Positions 28,433 through 42,060 of a DNA stretch of 64,000 bases are shown piece by piece. How positions within the stretch are numbered: position 1 is the first letter of the stretch; every line of letters begins with the position of its first letter. The stretch covers positions 25,942,464 to 26,006,463 of the forward strand of contig CM046296.1 in the NCBI GenBank assembly GCA_025267735.1, given 5' to 3'. A program made the translations under genes and the position numbers. Source of the stretch: Mactra quadrangularis. Its lineage: Eukaryota; Mollusca; Bivalvia; Venerida; Mactridae. The notes beneath the pieces were generated by a model. That model was not told the DNA's origin and ran no database searches. It saw only the letters and a program-made list of their open reading frames with translations.

Positions 28433-31400
28433 GGCCCGGTACTTATAATGTAATATCAAGAATAATGTTTCTGGTAATTATGGAGGGTTGTGCCTGAAGA
28501 TTAAATCTAATATTATTGTTTAAGTTGCCAAAAATAGCTAACACTTTGGTCGAGCTAGAAGCTATATTAAAGCCTCTGTAAGATTAATCATAACTTACCT
28601 CCAAGTTTTGTTTCTCGAAATACATAGAGTTATAATTGCGTGTATGAGCAGCGATAATTACCGCAATATTGAGAAGCACTATAAGTCGCTATCATCACTT
28701 GTATTACAAGTATACGTAGTGTATTGTTGTTGTTAACTAAAATGTCTAAAAGTTTGCCCTATTCTATATTCTAAGCAGAATTTAACACAGTGAAGCATGC
28801 TGGCATACAATCCTTATAGGGTGATGCATAGTCATATATAACATGCTTTTGAACATTAACACCAAGGACACTATGAAGTTTACGAGCGTCTAAGCGTTAA
28901 TAAAGGAGTGGAACTTTAATAAGATCTAGTCATCCGTTCTTATCTTATTTCTGGGGAGCATTTATATGCGTGCAGTATCAATACTAGTACGTTTATATTC
29001 CAAGAAAATGTATTATGTAAATATCAAGCTAATCTGCTTTTTCAGAAATGAATGAACTACTCTTAGCATTAACTATATTACCAACATTTGCGTTGTTAAC
29101 TTTGACATTAACATAAATGTGAGTAGACGGTATATCTTCATAATGGCGTTCACATATTTTCTGAATGCCTTTAATACAAAAGAATTGTTATGTGGTATAG
29201 ATTTGTAATTTTAAACCACCAATAATGGCAATATTCAATGTAATCTAATATATAATTTACGATCAAATTGCTAACTATTTCAGTAAAATTATTTGAGAAA
29301 TAATAATATTATTCAGGACTACCGGAGTAATTAAAAGATTGATTCACCACAACTAGGAACAGGCATTGATAAAGTATAGCTACATGAGCATGCTGTAAAT
29401 TTAAGTTTGTGACAAGTCACATGGTCACTTCAAATCAGCTGGACTCTGATACAGGAACTGACAAAAATGCTCTACTTTCTATTTTAAAGGTAATACAATT
29501 TCTGTTATTTAAGATAGGTTTTCAGTGACATTTTGAATAACGCGAAATTACAAGGAGACACAGTACGTGCTTGTTTTAAAAATAGTGCATCTCTATAACT
29601 AGGAAAAGACCTAATTTATGCTGCATTATGTGTAATATGTTCAAAGCCTTCTCCAACCAGTTTAAGTTAAAAATAAACTCTTGAGAATTGTTAAATAAAT
29701 GAGTCTTGGAAAAGATAAGGTATCATGGTTTTTCTTCCATTAACCATCATTATTGCTATCAGGTTTTTATCAAAACTCCACCACGTGAATTTATTATTAG
29801 TAATGCTTTTATTAACACCATTTAAGAGGCTATTACTAGCTTAATGTCATAAAATTTAAACTTTTGATCTGATAAATGATATCACGATCGAGTTAAGGAA
29901 CAACACTTTGGTAAAACTGTGAAATATTTTAAGACCACTGTGAAAAGAAATCTGGATACATTTTATTTAAGTATTTGTTTCCAACTGTGAGGAGTAATGC
30001 TTTTATAGGGATAACCGATTATTAATCTGCCAATCATGAGCACATGTATTACATTTATTACTTATTACAGGTACTAAATTAAAAACTGTCACACAAACGT
30101 TGCAAAACCATTCTTAGCAGAATTTAGCACAACCACAACGGAGCATGCCGACAGAAATCTGTAAATGGTAACAAACAGTAGTATATCACACAGGACGGAA
30201 GGCTTGGTGCCGCTTTTTGTTAAGATTACCAATAAAATAATAATTATTTACGATCGTTCAGCTTATAAAAATATCAGACAAAATCCGAGTTTTTGTTATT
30301 TTATACAGCAATTTTGAAAGTAAATAGACGCTGTAAAGAACATCTTCATGGTGGTGTATACAGACTTTATAACTTCCCTTGATACACAAGTATTGAAGGT
30401 ATAGATTTGAAATTGAAAACCATCGATAAAATCACATTATTATCAAATTGCGGAAACAAATTACGCTCGTATAGCTAATTGTATCTGATAAACGGTTCGT
30501 AAAGCTTGTTTAAACAGATATTTAATATTTTCGATTATGAATCAGATTACATTTTTCTTTTTCAGTATTTTTATTTGCTTTACTTCACTTTTATATTCGT
30601 CAGCGGAGATCGATGCTACACTATGCTGGCACACATTTATTCCGACTTAACAAAAACATTGTTAATATTTATGGTATATCATCGTCATTTTTTTGTTCTT
30701 CTGCGGACACCTCCCTTTCGCTTTGACAGTTTAGGTGTGTGTTTTACATATGGAAAGATAAAAAAGTGTATATAGTTGTGTCAATATTACTATCATTATT
30801 TACCTTTGCTTAAAAAGTGAACACCAATATTGATAGAAATATTAAATAAGATCTGTCTATTGAAGGATAAAATTGGAAACCTCGATCATCAATTTACTAG
30901 GGTTTCAGTACATTTCAATATTACTACTTATATTTCATTCCAAAAGATCTATTCAGATCAGACTGATCTTTGATCTAACTAAAAAATACGTTAACACCTC
31001 TGTCTCTCTCAGAGATATAACGAGGTATGATCTTTACTTAGTGATTTAGTTAGCACTAATAATGACTGTTGTGAATAGTTATCACATATCATGTCAATCA
31101 CAAGACTTCAATGTGTTGGAGAAACAACTGTTTATATCGTTCACTGTATAGGTACTTATGGTGCTAACAGAGTAAACTCCGTCTTACATAAAACAACGTT
31201 AATTCATTTGAAATATAATTTCATTATAAAATTAACAATATTTGCATTTACGTTACGATTCGTAAAACTTATTTGAGTAGTATAGTAGCATAAAATGCTT
31301 CAATGCTTACCAGCTCTAACTTCGATTTATGATATCAAACCACAGGCGATTGATGATGGTAAACTAAACGTAATGCATATCGAATGGCACATGACAATTG

Positions 31401-31628
31401 TAAATACAACAATGATACATTCTCGTTGTAGACGGAATCAATTTGAATATGAAAACCGTCAAAGAAGTCCATAAAACTAAATGAAAAGAACGATTTACGA
31501 TCATATTGCTAATTGTTATTGGTAAAATAATCTTTGAAACTTGTTTAAACGTACATTTGATATTTTGACATCAATTAATTTTCCTGCCAGTTTGTCTAAA
31601 CAGCTAAATCCCTTTATACTCGTTTTTG

Positions 31629-31936
31629 TTTGTTTTGTTTTGTTGGGTTTAACGCCGTAGCAACACACTTTAGGTTATATCACGGCGGTCAGCCCACCTA
31701 CTCACTGTTCCTGGAAAGGCTAAATCTCTGGATTAGCTGATAACCAACTACTGAGCGCATACTTTCGCCAGTGACTTACTACTGTCCTACATGATTTAGA
31801 ATCAGTGGTAGGAGGGAAAATGGCCGTAGAAATTATTTCATGACCAAGCTCCACTAAATTTACCCCGCCCGGGAATCGAACCTACGACCCCTCGATCAGT
31901 AGACTTGTGCGCTACCGACTGAGCTAGCCGGGCGGC
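31629..31936 (-). mobile_element. tRNA-derived SINE, family B, best-preserved copy
   Basis: On the minus strand: head 'gccgcccggctagctcagtc' with A box, B box in the 'ggttcgattcccg' position, the family B body, tail stem arms at 31682-31687 and 31653-31658 (cgccgt/acggcg), then 'ttaaaccca' and an (caaaa) end. Flanked by tatactcgtttttg (31615-31628) and tatacgcgtttttg (31937-31950), a 14-bp duplication with one mismatch. It interrupts one copy of the local 29-34 kb repeat and is therefore younger than that duplication. Confidence 0.93.
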
Positions 31937-32337
31937 TATACGCGTTTTTGAAGTTATAGTTGACATTTTGTGAATGAACTCTAGCTATGCTTTTTATAAG
32001 AGATTAAGCGCGACTTCAAATAATATTAATAGTATAATTTATAATGATTGTACTCAGTAAAACGTCATATGCAGCTTGATATAACTGATATTTGATATTA
32101 TTCATCGTAGATGTGATTTCGATTATCGTTATTTTTAATTGGTAATACATCACTCTGTTTTTGATGTTGCGTGAAGTTCTATGTAAATAAACCTATATTG
32201 TTGTTTACATTACTAATCAATGCATTATTCTGCGAAAGTTTCTATATTGCTACGCTTTGAAATCCAGTCAAAAGACAAAATTTAAACGACGTGCAAACTG
32301 AATGACGTATTCAGTTAATTCTATCATAATTATCCTT

Positions 32338-32400
32338 TAATACATACATACATCTTTATTGGCAAATAACGGCATTTAAATGATTTAATATTTAATAATG
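32338..32400 (-). mobile_element. LINE 3' stub with (ATAC)n tail
   Basis: A short run of atac units (32338-32352) is followed by tctttattggc. Read on the minus strand this is a 3' UTR end with an AATAAA-like signal closing in a tandem-repeat tail, the style of CR1/L2-type non-LTR elements. The upstream extent cannot be fixed and no coding part is recognised. Confidence 0.45.
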
Positions 32401-33179
32401 AATTGTCCATAAGGGTTGAATTGCTATCTGCAACTTTCTATTGTGGAATTAAATTTCGATTTGAACAAACTCTTAAATTATTTCATTGTACAAAAGCATG
32501 TTATCTAGCAATATTCTAATATATTCATTTCATATCATTGAAAATGTTTCCAATAAATATAATAGACGTCTATTGTTTTTGTACGACTGACAACAGAAAA
32601 AACCTTACTCTTTGATAGCATCGCCGCTAGTATCAGTATCGTTGTATGAAACAAACAAAATGATAAAAACATCCACATTGTGTTATCTGTGTTAATGTTT
32701 ATGAAAACCTTTTCCCAGCTCTGTTTGATGTTTCAAAGATAGTATTAGCACTCTGATGTTTGATATGAAATGAGTTTTTGTCATAGATAGGCTATCATGT
32801 TTTTTTCAATCAAACCACATTTGTATCATGTTGTTTATCAAAATAACCATGATAATATTTATGTTGTTTTAGTAAACAAGTATCACTCTGATATATTAAT
32901 AATCATCTAAAGGGAGTTGATATAGTCAGAAATTGTTTTATCAGAGTTTGAAATAAACTAACACCACGCATAGATAATGTAGTTATATTTTATTATAAGT
33001 GTTTATTTCTAGCACTATCGGTATGTTATGATTTTAGACTTGATGAACTGTACTCAAGGCAAATCTTAGAACTTTTTTATAGAAAATTCAATTTTATTGT
33101 GTTTTTTTGCATTTAATAATTAAATACAATGTAAAATCATTAACATTCGGTTGTATAAATAGTTATCATCAATTGCTGT

Positions 33180-33245
33180 CGGTGCGAAATAACCTTTCTG
33201 TGTTGATGCGCCGTAAAACCCAAACAAACAAACAAACAAACAAAC
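33180..33245 (+). mobile_element. SINE 3' tail fragment
   Basis: Contains cggtgcg, a loop with aacctttctgtgttga, then tgcgccgtaaaaccc and a (caaa)n run. It is the same tail architecture as SINE families A-C but with a different stem. The head and body are missing. Confidence 0.6.
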
Positions 33246-33375
33246 AGATATACGAAGAACACCATGAAGGTCAACACTTATCCTCGCATAAATATTAACC
33301 TTTCACAATATTTTGTTTAACTAGACAATTATTTACAAATTTATCCTCTTTTTCCTTAATTATCAATTAAAGGTA

Positions 33376-33515
33376 GTCAACAGTGGTAGGAGAGAGAATG
33401 GTCGTAGAAGTGATGTTCAAGATCATACTTGAAAGTATACCCCGCCTGGAAAACTAACCAACAACCTCTCGATCGGTAGACTTAGGTGCCACCGACTGTG
33501 CTCGGCGGGCAGCTA
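33376..33515 (-). mobile_element. SINE family B fragment (head and proximal body)
   Basis: 'gtggtaggagagagaatggtcg' (in two parts), 'accccgcctgg', 'ctcgatcggtagactta' and 'cggcgggcagct' match the head end of family B on the minus strand. The distal body and tail are absent. Confidence 0.75.
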
Positions 33516-34369
33516 AATAAAACTCACTGACAAATACAAGAAACAGCAAAGCAACTCAGCAGTTCATTGTCGTACAAATGATGCGTTCTGATCTTTGCAC
33601 AAGAGCAACTGCAAAAATGGCGTCATGTCAGTCCCTTAGCTCATACAGGTACAAGAGCATCTTAAAACATTAGTTCAATTGATGATTCATCTAACATGCA
33701 GTATTGATAGCTATGAAAATACGCTATACCTACTTTAAATATAATGCAGATTTTCTGAAGAACTTTAATACAGACTCGTTGTAGGCGGGATAGATTGGAA
33801 ATTGAAAACGTCCGAAAAGTCATTAATCATAAAGCTAGAACGATTTACGATCGAGTTGCTAATTGTAATCAGTAAAACGATTTGTTAAACTTGCTTCAAC
33901 AGATATTTGGTATATCCCATCATGAATCAGATTACAAGTTTCTTATCAGTATTTATAATTAGTAATACATCACTTTGATAATCGTTCGTGAAGTACTATG
34001 TAAATAGATCTATATTTTTTGTTTATATAAGTGGATATACATTAATCCTTGCTAACATCTGTGAAAGTGTTTGCTCATTACTTTTTATCCAGACATCAAA
34101 CAATGTGTGTTAAATGTGCCAAGTGGCTTATGTCATCAGTCTGGTCATTATTACATGTTTGTAAAGGTATTATGATCGATGCCAATGCTGCATGTACAAA
34201 AAGTGTTAGCTCAATGTTCCCGATGGTAAAAAGTAATGTGCAATTGTTAAGCATTTTCAGAAAGCAGGGACGCTTATTATTACCGCTAATACGAGATATA
34301 AAGTCGTTAATCATTCTCTTTTGTTTTATGATAATTATTATAGTTTTTTTGATAATATGCTGCCATGGA

Positions 34370-34661
34370 TTTTTTTATTTATTGGAGTTAACGCCGTGTC
34401 AACACAATTTTTAGGCCATTTTACGGCGTCTAGCGCACCTAACCTAGCTTTCCTGGACCATTGTTTATAACCAGTACTCACCTACCCTTCCGCAAGACCG
34501 GAAACTTCTCCATATTATTTAATCAATGGAGGAAAATCGACATTTTTGTCAAATTTTCATGGAAGGGTATAACCTCCCTGGGTGGGATTCGAACCCGCAC
34601 CCCCTCAGGCACGAGTATCCAAATCCAGGAGCGCTACCAATTACGCTATCGACCCGGGTTC
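34370..34661 (-). mobile_element. tRNA-derived SINE, family A, with perfect target duplication
   Basis: Complete family A element on the minus strand: tRNA-like head near 34560-34658, body, tail and T-rich (A-rich on minus) end. Flanks tgctgccatgga at 34358-34369 and 34662-34673 are a perfect 12-bp duplication, implying a fairly recent insertion. Short frames on both strands across this interval only translate the SINE. Confidence 0.94.
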
Positions 34662-35573
34662 TGCTGCCATGGAGCCTAGGACTTATGACAATTGTAAGAA
34701 ACCATTTAGCCACCCAAAGTGAAAATCTAATATATCTGAAAGTCAGGTCAAGTTATTTTTTATGATACTCTGAACTAAGTTCGTCATTCTGATTCATTTT
34801 ACCAATGAAGGGAAATGATCGAATTGTTCTAAATTCTCCGATAACAACATCGTAACTAAGGCGACAAGAAATGATGTGATAAGTCCACGCCATATTACTA
34901 GTACAGTTAAAATAACATCTCAAAATACAGAACACGAATACTTGTACGTACGGTACTTGTGTCCTTCATTACCATACTCAGTAACGTGTTCGATATCATA
35001 TTCTGAAGTAATTGCTTATGAATATTCAGTTTATAATAAGTCTAAGCGTTTACCATGTTTTAGAATGGTTATGGTTACATACATTGAGTTTTCCATTAAG
35101 CAAGATTTTTGTACGTGTGACGGATCAAATATGAAGCAATATGGATAAATTGTTCACTTAATGGGGGCTAGCAGTTGCTTCAGGTAATCTAAATGTAGTT
35201 TGAATTGTAAAAGACGGATGTAGATATTTTAACCGAAAGGGGGCGTTATATAAGAAGGTCATGTATGTATGAATAATTTTTATAAGATGTTTAAATGGTG
35301 AACGAAATAAAACACCTTAACTCAATTTTTACACGTGATCCATGACTGTGGGATATCATAGTTAACGACAATGGCATTAAAACCGATACATAAAGATGTA
35401 ACTGAAAGATAAAAAGCATTTAATGAGTTCGGAACATTAATTAGCCGCCAATTAATATATAAATGTCAAAATGACTATTTGATCAATAATGATATATGAC
35501 AATGGAGCATCATAAAGTAAATTGAGAGTTTTTATTTATGTTCTTTTATCTTGTTGTTTTAGTGTGAATATCA

Positions 35574-35719
35574 TTTTGGTTGGGTTTAACGCCGTTAAAA
35601 CATAACGTATTACTGACACGTCTCTGGATTTCTAGCTGTTAAAGAGCTATTAGTCGCATACTTCCATTAGTGACTGATTCTTGTCTTTCTTGATTTAGTA
35701 TCAGCAGGATGGGGAAGAG
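35574..35719 (-). mobile_element. SINE family B fragment (tail side)
   Basis: 'ggttgggtttaacgccgtt', 'ctctggatttctagctgtta' and 'gtcgcatacttcc' match the family B tail and distal body on the minus strand. A small internal deletion and loss of the head mark it as an old copy. Confidence 0.75.
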
Positions 35720-38700
35720 GTTAAATCTAGACAATTTACAATGTGAATACATTTACTTGCACTGATGACTTTGGTTTATTTATTCCTCATGCAAAGATGT
35801 TCTTTAGCAAATGCAAAGATCTTGTAATATTGATGGTGTAACGTACGTTATATCAAAAATGTATTTTGACACTTGAATTACAATTTTAAGTTGCTAGTTT
35901 ACATCACCACACCCCGGAAGTATATATTTAATTGTTTTATCTTTTGTCGTGTAATATATTCAATGAAATCTTTATCATTTTGTTGACAAATTGTTTATCG
36001 ATAGGTATTCACGATTGTCACATAAATGTCAAACTAGCCGACAAAATATCGACGTGATCTGCATAGGCTGTCCCCCACTGTTTTATCTATTATACAAATA
36101 TATAAGGGCTGATTATAATGTTCGAAACAATCACCGGTGTTTTCAAGTTGTGTGTTTATCTTACATGCACTTAAATTGGTATTAGAGGAAAAACACATTA
36201 CGTAGTTCAACGACTAAACTGTGACGTTGCTGTGAATGGAACTGATGTGACATTTAAATTAAATTCACAGTCTCATACGAAATGAACAAGAGCAAAGTTT
36301 AAACATGTATATCTATTATCGATACGCATATATATTCTAACAGCTTTTGTCTTGGACTCACTTTAAACTCATGTAAAACTGAATTGCACGAGCTTCAATG
36401 TATAGAAAATTTCCGGATATTTATTTATCGACCCTCTTATTTAACGTGAACTGGTCAGTTCAGTGTGATACGGATATTTGTGTAGGACGGATATTACGGA
36501 TAATCTAGATTTGGCCAATTGAAAAACTTTCGATAGAATTCTAATATGGAATACGGATACGCTTTTGTTCCGCACAGGATAGACTAAATGCCGTCCTTTT
36601 AGAATTCGCAAGATATAGCTTTGTGAGATTGTGTTTGACGTAAAGAATTGTAAAATTTCTATCTTGGCTATCATCAAAAATTTAAAATATTTTGTTTGAG
36701 TAATGTTATTTTAATTATCTTTAATGGACTGCAAAATCAACGTATGACTGGCATATAAAAGCTCATTATATTAATAATTAAAATCGATGCCCTGTTTTAT
36801 AATAACAATGCGGGTGTCTCAATGCATATAATAACACAACGTAATATAATTTACTAAAAATAAACTCTGTGAGCATTATCCTCATGTCAAGTTTGATTAG
36901 TTTAATCTGTTTTCAACTTAAATTGACTTACTTTTGAATTTTGTCTACAAGTTTGCATAGGAGGAATAAACAGTTAAGCTGTGTTGATACTGAAAAAAAG
37001 CAGCACCAGGTAAATATACATTGTACATTTGTTTTGTCTTTCTTTTTACGAGATAGTTTGTTACAATGAAAGCGTGTGATATATGTGTATTTAGTTTGCT
37101 TTGACATTTAATTTGTTTTAGATTTACTGTCGTTTTTGGGGTGACGATTACTTTGATAAGATAGTTTCAAACAGTGGATACATTGAACGATATTCTGTTC
37201 GTTTACTCTTGTCTTATCAAAGCAAACAATTTCAAATCTTACAGTTGATACTGTGCAAATGCCATCGTGTAATTTTAGGAATTCGTATTCTAGTATCAGT
37301 ATTAAAGCATATGTAGTTTTTGATAGTCTGTTTGCAGTCTTTTGATAGGCGTGTAATGTTGGGATTTGGCAGCATAAATTGCAATGAAAAAAACAACTGT
37401 TAATCGTTTTCTTAAAAAATATATAAAAATATTATAGCAGTAGATCTATTGAGGACATTTTTAGAATCCATATAAAGTGCCTAATTGATGCATCCAGACA
37501 GTCTTTTATAAAAGCCTTCCAATCATGAGTTACCTTATCAATTGACATAAATGAGAAAACCTAAATAGTATGACCATAGGAATTGATACGTTCACAGAGA
37601 GAAGTTTCTGTTTCATATTATTGGCAGAAGGTGTGGCGTTAACTCTTTGATCTCTAACTTAGATTTTGACGAGAATATTTTGTTTAAACTAAAATTGAAT
37701 AAATTTCCTCTTTGAGTTTTAACCTCATTAATTATAAACAGCAAACCCAGGGTTTGTTAGTGCCATTCATTTCAGTTGTAAATTATGTAACTTAGCTTAC
37801 TTATTGAAAATAAAATATTCTAGTATTTCCATTCTAGCACGGAACATTTTGCTAATTTCGGAACGATTTCGAAATGTCAAAACGCTTCAGGTGTGTTCCT
37901 AGTTAAGTGTTAGTTAGAATTAGCCATACACATTGATTAGATAAAAGATAAGATATGAGGGTTCTGTTAATCTTATTGGCAGAATAATCAAACAACAGAG
38001 CTACATTCAAAATTCTTGGTTATGACATTATTTAATAACAACAGCCACAAATTGTAAGAGGAAATTTTGCCTGAAGACAATGCAGTGAATTAGTAATACT
38101 TATCCCTTATACAGTTGGATACAAATATAATAATTTTAACCACCATGGGACTTGCTAATGCAGGTCAATAGGTCACAGTGTGATTGTATGGACAATTCAA
38201 TACAATTCAGAAGTAAATAGAAATTGGGTCATTATCTAAATGTATTACCATAACTTTCATAATTTCATACATCTAGTAATAAAATTTATTGACCTTTGAT
38301 AAAATTATGTTATCTACAAGTTAATCAACATTCCCAGGCACTCAATTAATAATAACGATATGATAGCTCGGGACAGTTCGGCCTGTGTCGTGTCACTTAC
38401 TACATAGATATATTTGGGAACTTTCGGCAATCTTCGTAAACTTACGTTTAGCTTAATTTGTGCACAGCATCTAAGTGTTATGCTCAGTTTGAGATAAATT
38501 CAAGTAACGTCGGAAAAAAGGAGTAGGTTCAATTGGTTTGATAGTGACCCATCTAATACTTGTTACTTTTAGGCAACGGCACAATACGCCTTTCGTGTGA
38601 TCAAATAGACGCATGTCCATTTTCACAAAAACATCGGCTAACTACAAAAAAACTGCACAATAAAACGCAACCGTGATCTACGCCTAGTAATATGCCAGAA

Positions 38701-39826
38701 AAATAAATGGAAGTGCCTGCTCCTTGTTTAACACGCGTTTAATATACAATATAGTTAATGTTGTATCTGTTAAAATCAACAAGCTATATTCACATTCAAT
38801 GTGGCCAGTAAGTTTCGAATGTCATTTCAATAAAGTTGGAATTTTCCATGTAAATATCAGTTAAACGAATTTAATAAACCATGTGAATTGACCATCTGCT
38901 CCATCAGAACCATGTGACACAGTTCACTAGAATGTCATGGCTGATAGGACAGTAATATATGACTGTTTAAGCGATATAAAATGATATATAGCTCTACAAT
39001 AGCTTCACAATAGTCTGTCATTAAATTTGACTGAAGCGTCATAAATATTTGTTCATCACTGACATCTATCGTATATCAATTATAATTTACTTTAGCTGTC
39101 GTCGTAAATTTATTTAAGCTCAATGTTATGACAAAGTAGTACAGTTTAAAATTAAGAAATTACTAGCCTGCTTTCCAATGCTTAAGCAAAATGTAAATCC
39201 CTTACCAGTCTACCGCCTGCTTTCCTAGTGCTGAGGCCACAAAAAATTGATTTGTTCGTCGGATTTCCCGCACCTAATTATTCGAAAATCATATGTTTAT
39301 GTTGTTTGCTCCCGCACCCTGAAATCTGTACCGCAACAAGAATTTCGGAAAAGTAAAAAATAACACTCGATCAAGTAGTTTTACATAGAGAATTAATAAT
39401 TTGGGTTCTATATAGCGACATACAGTGCCATTTATAATTACCTTTACACTTTCGTAAGTGAGTGGTTTGTTCTTACATTTTTACAAATACTTGAGAAATC
39501 AAAAACATATCTGATTTTGATACATTCATAACAATTACAATGGTATAAAGTATCATTATAAGGTAACTCCCATTTCAAATGTTACAATCTATTATAACTA
39601 TCCAAATGTGTACAAACATCTGACATATATTTAATTATAGTAATAAAAACAGCTTTTTACAAGTGCAAAGATAATTTTGGATGGCACTGTATATCAAGTT
39701 ATTTCATGCAATTTTATGATTTATCAAGTTGAGCTGATGCATATGTTTAAGAAATCAGCAACAACTTTAGGGTTATCCATGAGCCCGACTACTGGTAAAT
39801 AACATTAGGGAATTCTTTATCATATA
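35720..39826. other. Gene-free AT-rich stretch
   Basis: No coding region or RNA gene recognised. A short duplicated phrase 'gcctgctttcc' occurs near 39167 and 39221 but does not extend. Confidence 0.4.
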
Positions 39827-40081
39827 GTGCGTAAATATTGACCCCGACCTGACCTTTCACAATTACATCTAATAATTATCTACACATATCCCGACGAAAG
39901 TCAGTACCACGCCTATTCTACAATTCGGAAGCGATCGTAAAAATATAGAAGTGTGTTTGTGTGTTGAGTTTTAACTCATAATCCTCACGGTCAATGTGTA
40001 ATCGAGCATCAATACTACATTCGTATTCAATGTAATGAATATTCTTGCATGAAGGTCGGGTCGGGGTCAATATTTACGCAC
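39827..40081. mobile_element. MITE with ~31-bp terminal inverted repeats
   Basis: Left arm 39827-39857 and right arm 40051-40081 are inverted copies; both begin gtgcgtaaatattgacccc on the outside and continue gacc(t/c)gacctt. About 190 bp between the arms has no transposase frame. The target duplication is not clear: the flanks hold ATA on both sides but in different registers. A non-autonomous DNA transposon is the simplest reading. Confidence 0.75.
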
Positions 40082-41550
40082 AATACCAAGTGAACAATGG
40101 AAGTAATTGAGAGTCATACAAAAGTCATATGAATATTTGATAATCTCCATTTTACTATTGTTGGTTATTATTCTAGACTTAAAAATAGACTATTCTGCAC
40201 GTCAAATGGAGATAATAACTCACTTTTGTAAAAAGTTAACAGTGATGGTTTGGCAACAGAACGTTTATTAATATTTATATTCCTTGCAAAATGATTGATG
40301 ATGATGTAATGAAGTGAATAATATTACATTTTGTATTCATTGTTTAAGATTTCAATATGAAAATATTAAGTTTAGACATTGTCAGTAAATTGGCATTTAG
40401 GGAAGTTTACCTTAAAAATAAACGTATATGCACGACCACAATAAACAAACTACGCATCGTTTGTTTAACAATGAGCAACTCTTACTTAAATATGTCGGCC
40501 TAGGCCTTTATCAAGAAAGTTTTTTGAATTGTTTTACATTTTACATCGTTTTATTGGCAAACATAATACAATGTAGCTTATCTTTACATATATAATGATT
40601 TATTTTGATAAAGTATAATACTTATGATTATGTTTTATATTGAATATTTTGCTTATGTTATTGAAATTAAATCCTAAATGTAATCAAAATATAATACAGC
40701 TTAAAATAAACATTGTTTTTATCAATTTAGTATGATATTTTACGGTACTTTCTTATAACAAGGCTTTGCCCCATGCTGACGTACAAGTTATAAAATTTAA
40801 AGGTACTCGTGCACAGTTATTAACTTAAATAATAAAATATTAACATTTTCTGAAACTATCTGAATTGTATGGAAACATTTCTTCATGCAGGAAATTTGTG
40901 TTTTGATAATGACAATTTCATGCAAATGGACATACAACTACAAATGATGGTGTTTCAAGTTGTAAAATCTATCCCGTATGTCACGGTATAGACAATTCAA
41001 GTGCATTTTGTGAATTTTATTGTTCATTTCTTGCAATCTATAGCCTAGGTCAATTTGTCTTAAAATATTAAGAATTATTTTTTGACACAATTGCAAACAC
41101 TAAATGGCATTTTGAAAATATTAAAACATATTAACCAAATCTGTGAACTAGTACCTTTAAAACAAATCAGAAACAATCCTATTAACATCTAATACATGCT
41201 ACCGCCGTCGCAGAAAAAAAGTTCATATTTTCTTAGATTTTAATGAAATTGGCACAAGATCATAAACAGTTTTACTTCTTGTGAAGTCCTGAAATATTTT
41301 TTTCAGATGAACTAAATCGACGCCGACATTCGTTCTTCAATTGTTTTTAGATTCATTAGCATGGTTTATTTTATTCTATTTAATTTAAAACATTCATAGA
41401 TGGTACTAATACCCATGATCTACACCTAGTTAGATTCGCACATACAAGTCTAAAATCTACACATACGATATATTGTACATTGTTTTCTTAAAAATGTATT
41501 TAAGTTTTAATGCAGTTTACATTTATTTTTACTACTGTAACATTATATAA
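40082..41550. other. Gene-free AT-rich stretch
   Basis: Nothing recognised. Confidence 0.4.
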
Positions 41551-41625
41551 GTAAGTAAGTAACTTTATTTCATATTATAAAGGCCATTTTGCCCATGAAT
41601 AACATACATCATATAAATATGTGAC
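41551..41625 (-). mobile_element. LINE 3' stub with (GTAA)n tail
   Basis: gtaagtaagtaa at 41551-41562 is followed by ctttatttcatattataaag. On the minus strand this is an AATAAAG-bearing 3' UTR end closing in a tetranucleotide tail. The coding part is not recognisable next to it, where a minisatellite begins instead. Confidence 0.55.
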
Positions 41626-41970
41626 ATACATGGCTATACAACATACAGTTTTACAATACAAAGCAATAACAAACATATACAAATTAAACCATACAACAAC
41701 TTTCATATACAATTATCATTAAACATTTTACAATACAATACAATTATCATCACTATTTTAACAATACTAAACAACAACATACATATACAATTATCATTAC
41801 AAATTTTACAATACAATACAACAACATACATATACAATTATCATCATTACATCTTATATATATATACACATACACATAATATAATGACATACATAAGCAA
41901 TTAACATTACACATTTTACAATACAATTACATACATATACAATTAACTATACATTATATAGAATAAGAAT
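41625..41970. repeat. Degenerate minisatellite
   Basis: Variants of 'acatacatatacaattatcat' (in two parts) plus 'attttacaatacaa' recur several times with unequal spacing. The stretch is almost entirely A, T and C on the + strand. It lies directly next to the LINE 3' stub and may have grown from that element's 3' region. Confidence 0.75.
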
Positions 41971-42007
41971 ATAATTCTATATGTTTTCACTTGACATTGA
42001 TATCATA

Positions 42008-42060
42008 CAGAACAGAACAGAACAATCGTTTATTAACTTAAAACTATAAAATCGTGATAC
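42008..42060 (-). mobile_element. LINE 3' stub with (CAGAA)n tail
   Basis: cagaacagaacagaac at 42008-42023 followed by aatcgtttattaac. On the minus strand an AATAAA-like signal precedes a pentanucleotide tail. The extent upstream on the minus strand (rightwards) is unknown. Confidence 0.5.

Larger units (their letters stand above)
29140..34060 (+). repeat. Local family of decayed ~200-bp direct repeats
   Basis: Copies at about 30345-30570, 31420-31600 (continuing at 32130-32230 after a SINE insertion) and 33770-34060 share 'gaaattgaaaac', 'tttacgatc..attgctaatt', a 'gtttaaacagatattt' block and 'atgaatcagattaca'. A fainter copy lies at 29150-29310. All are in the same orientation and spaced 1-2.3 kb apart. 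No coding content is retained. They may be relics of a tandemly duplicated segment or of an older transposon family; the limits are approximate. Confidence 0.6.

Noticed and set aside
34049..34414. 121-codon frame
   Set aside because: Begins at a TTG, not ATG, and runs into the family A SINE at its 3' end; no domain recognised.
41625..41970. CRISPR-like array
   Set aside because: Repeats are unequal and degenerate with no constant spacer length, in eukaryotic DNA; it is a minisatellite.
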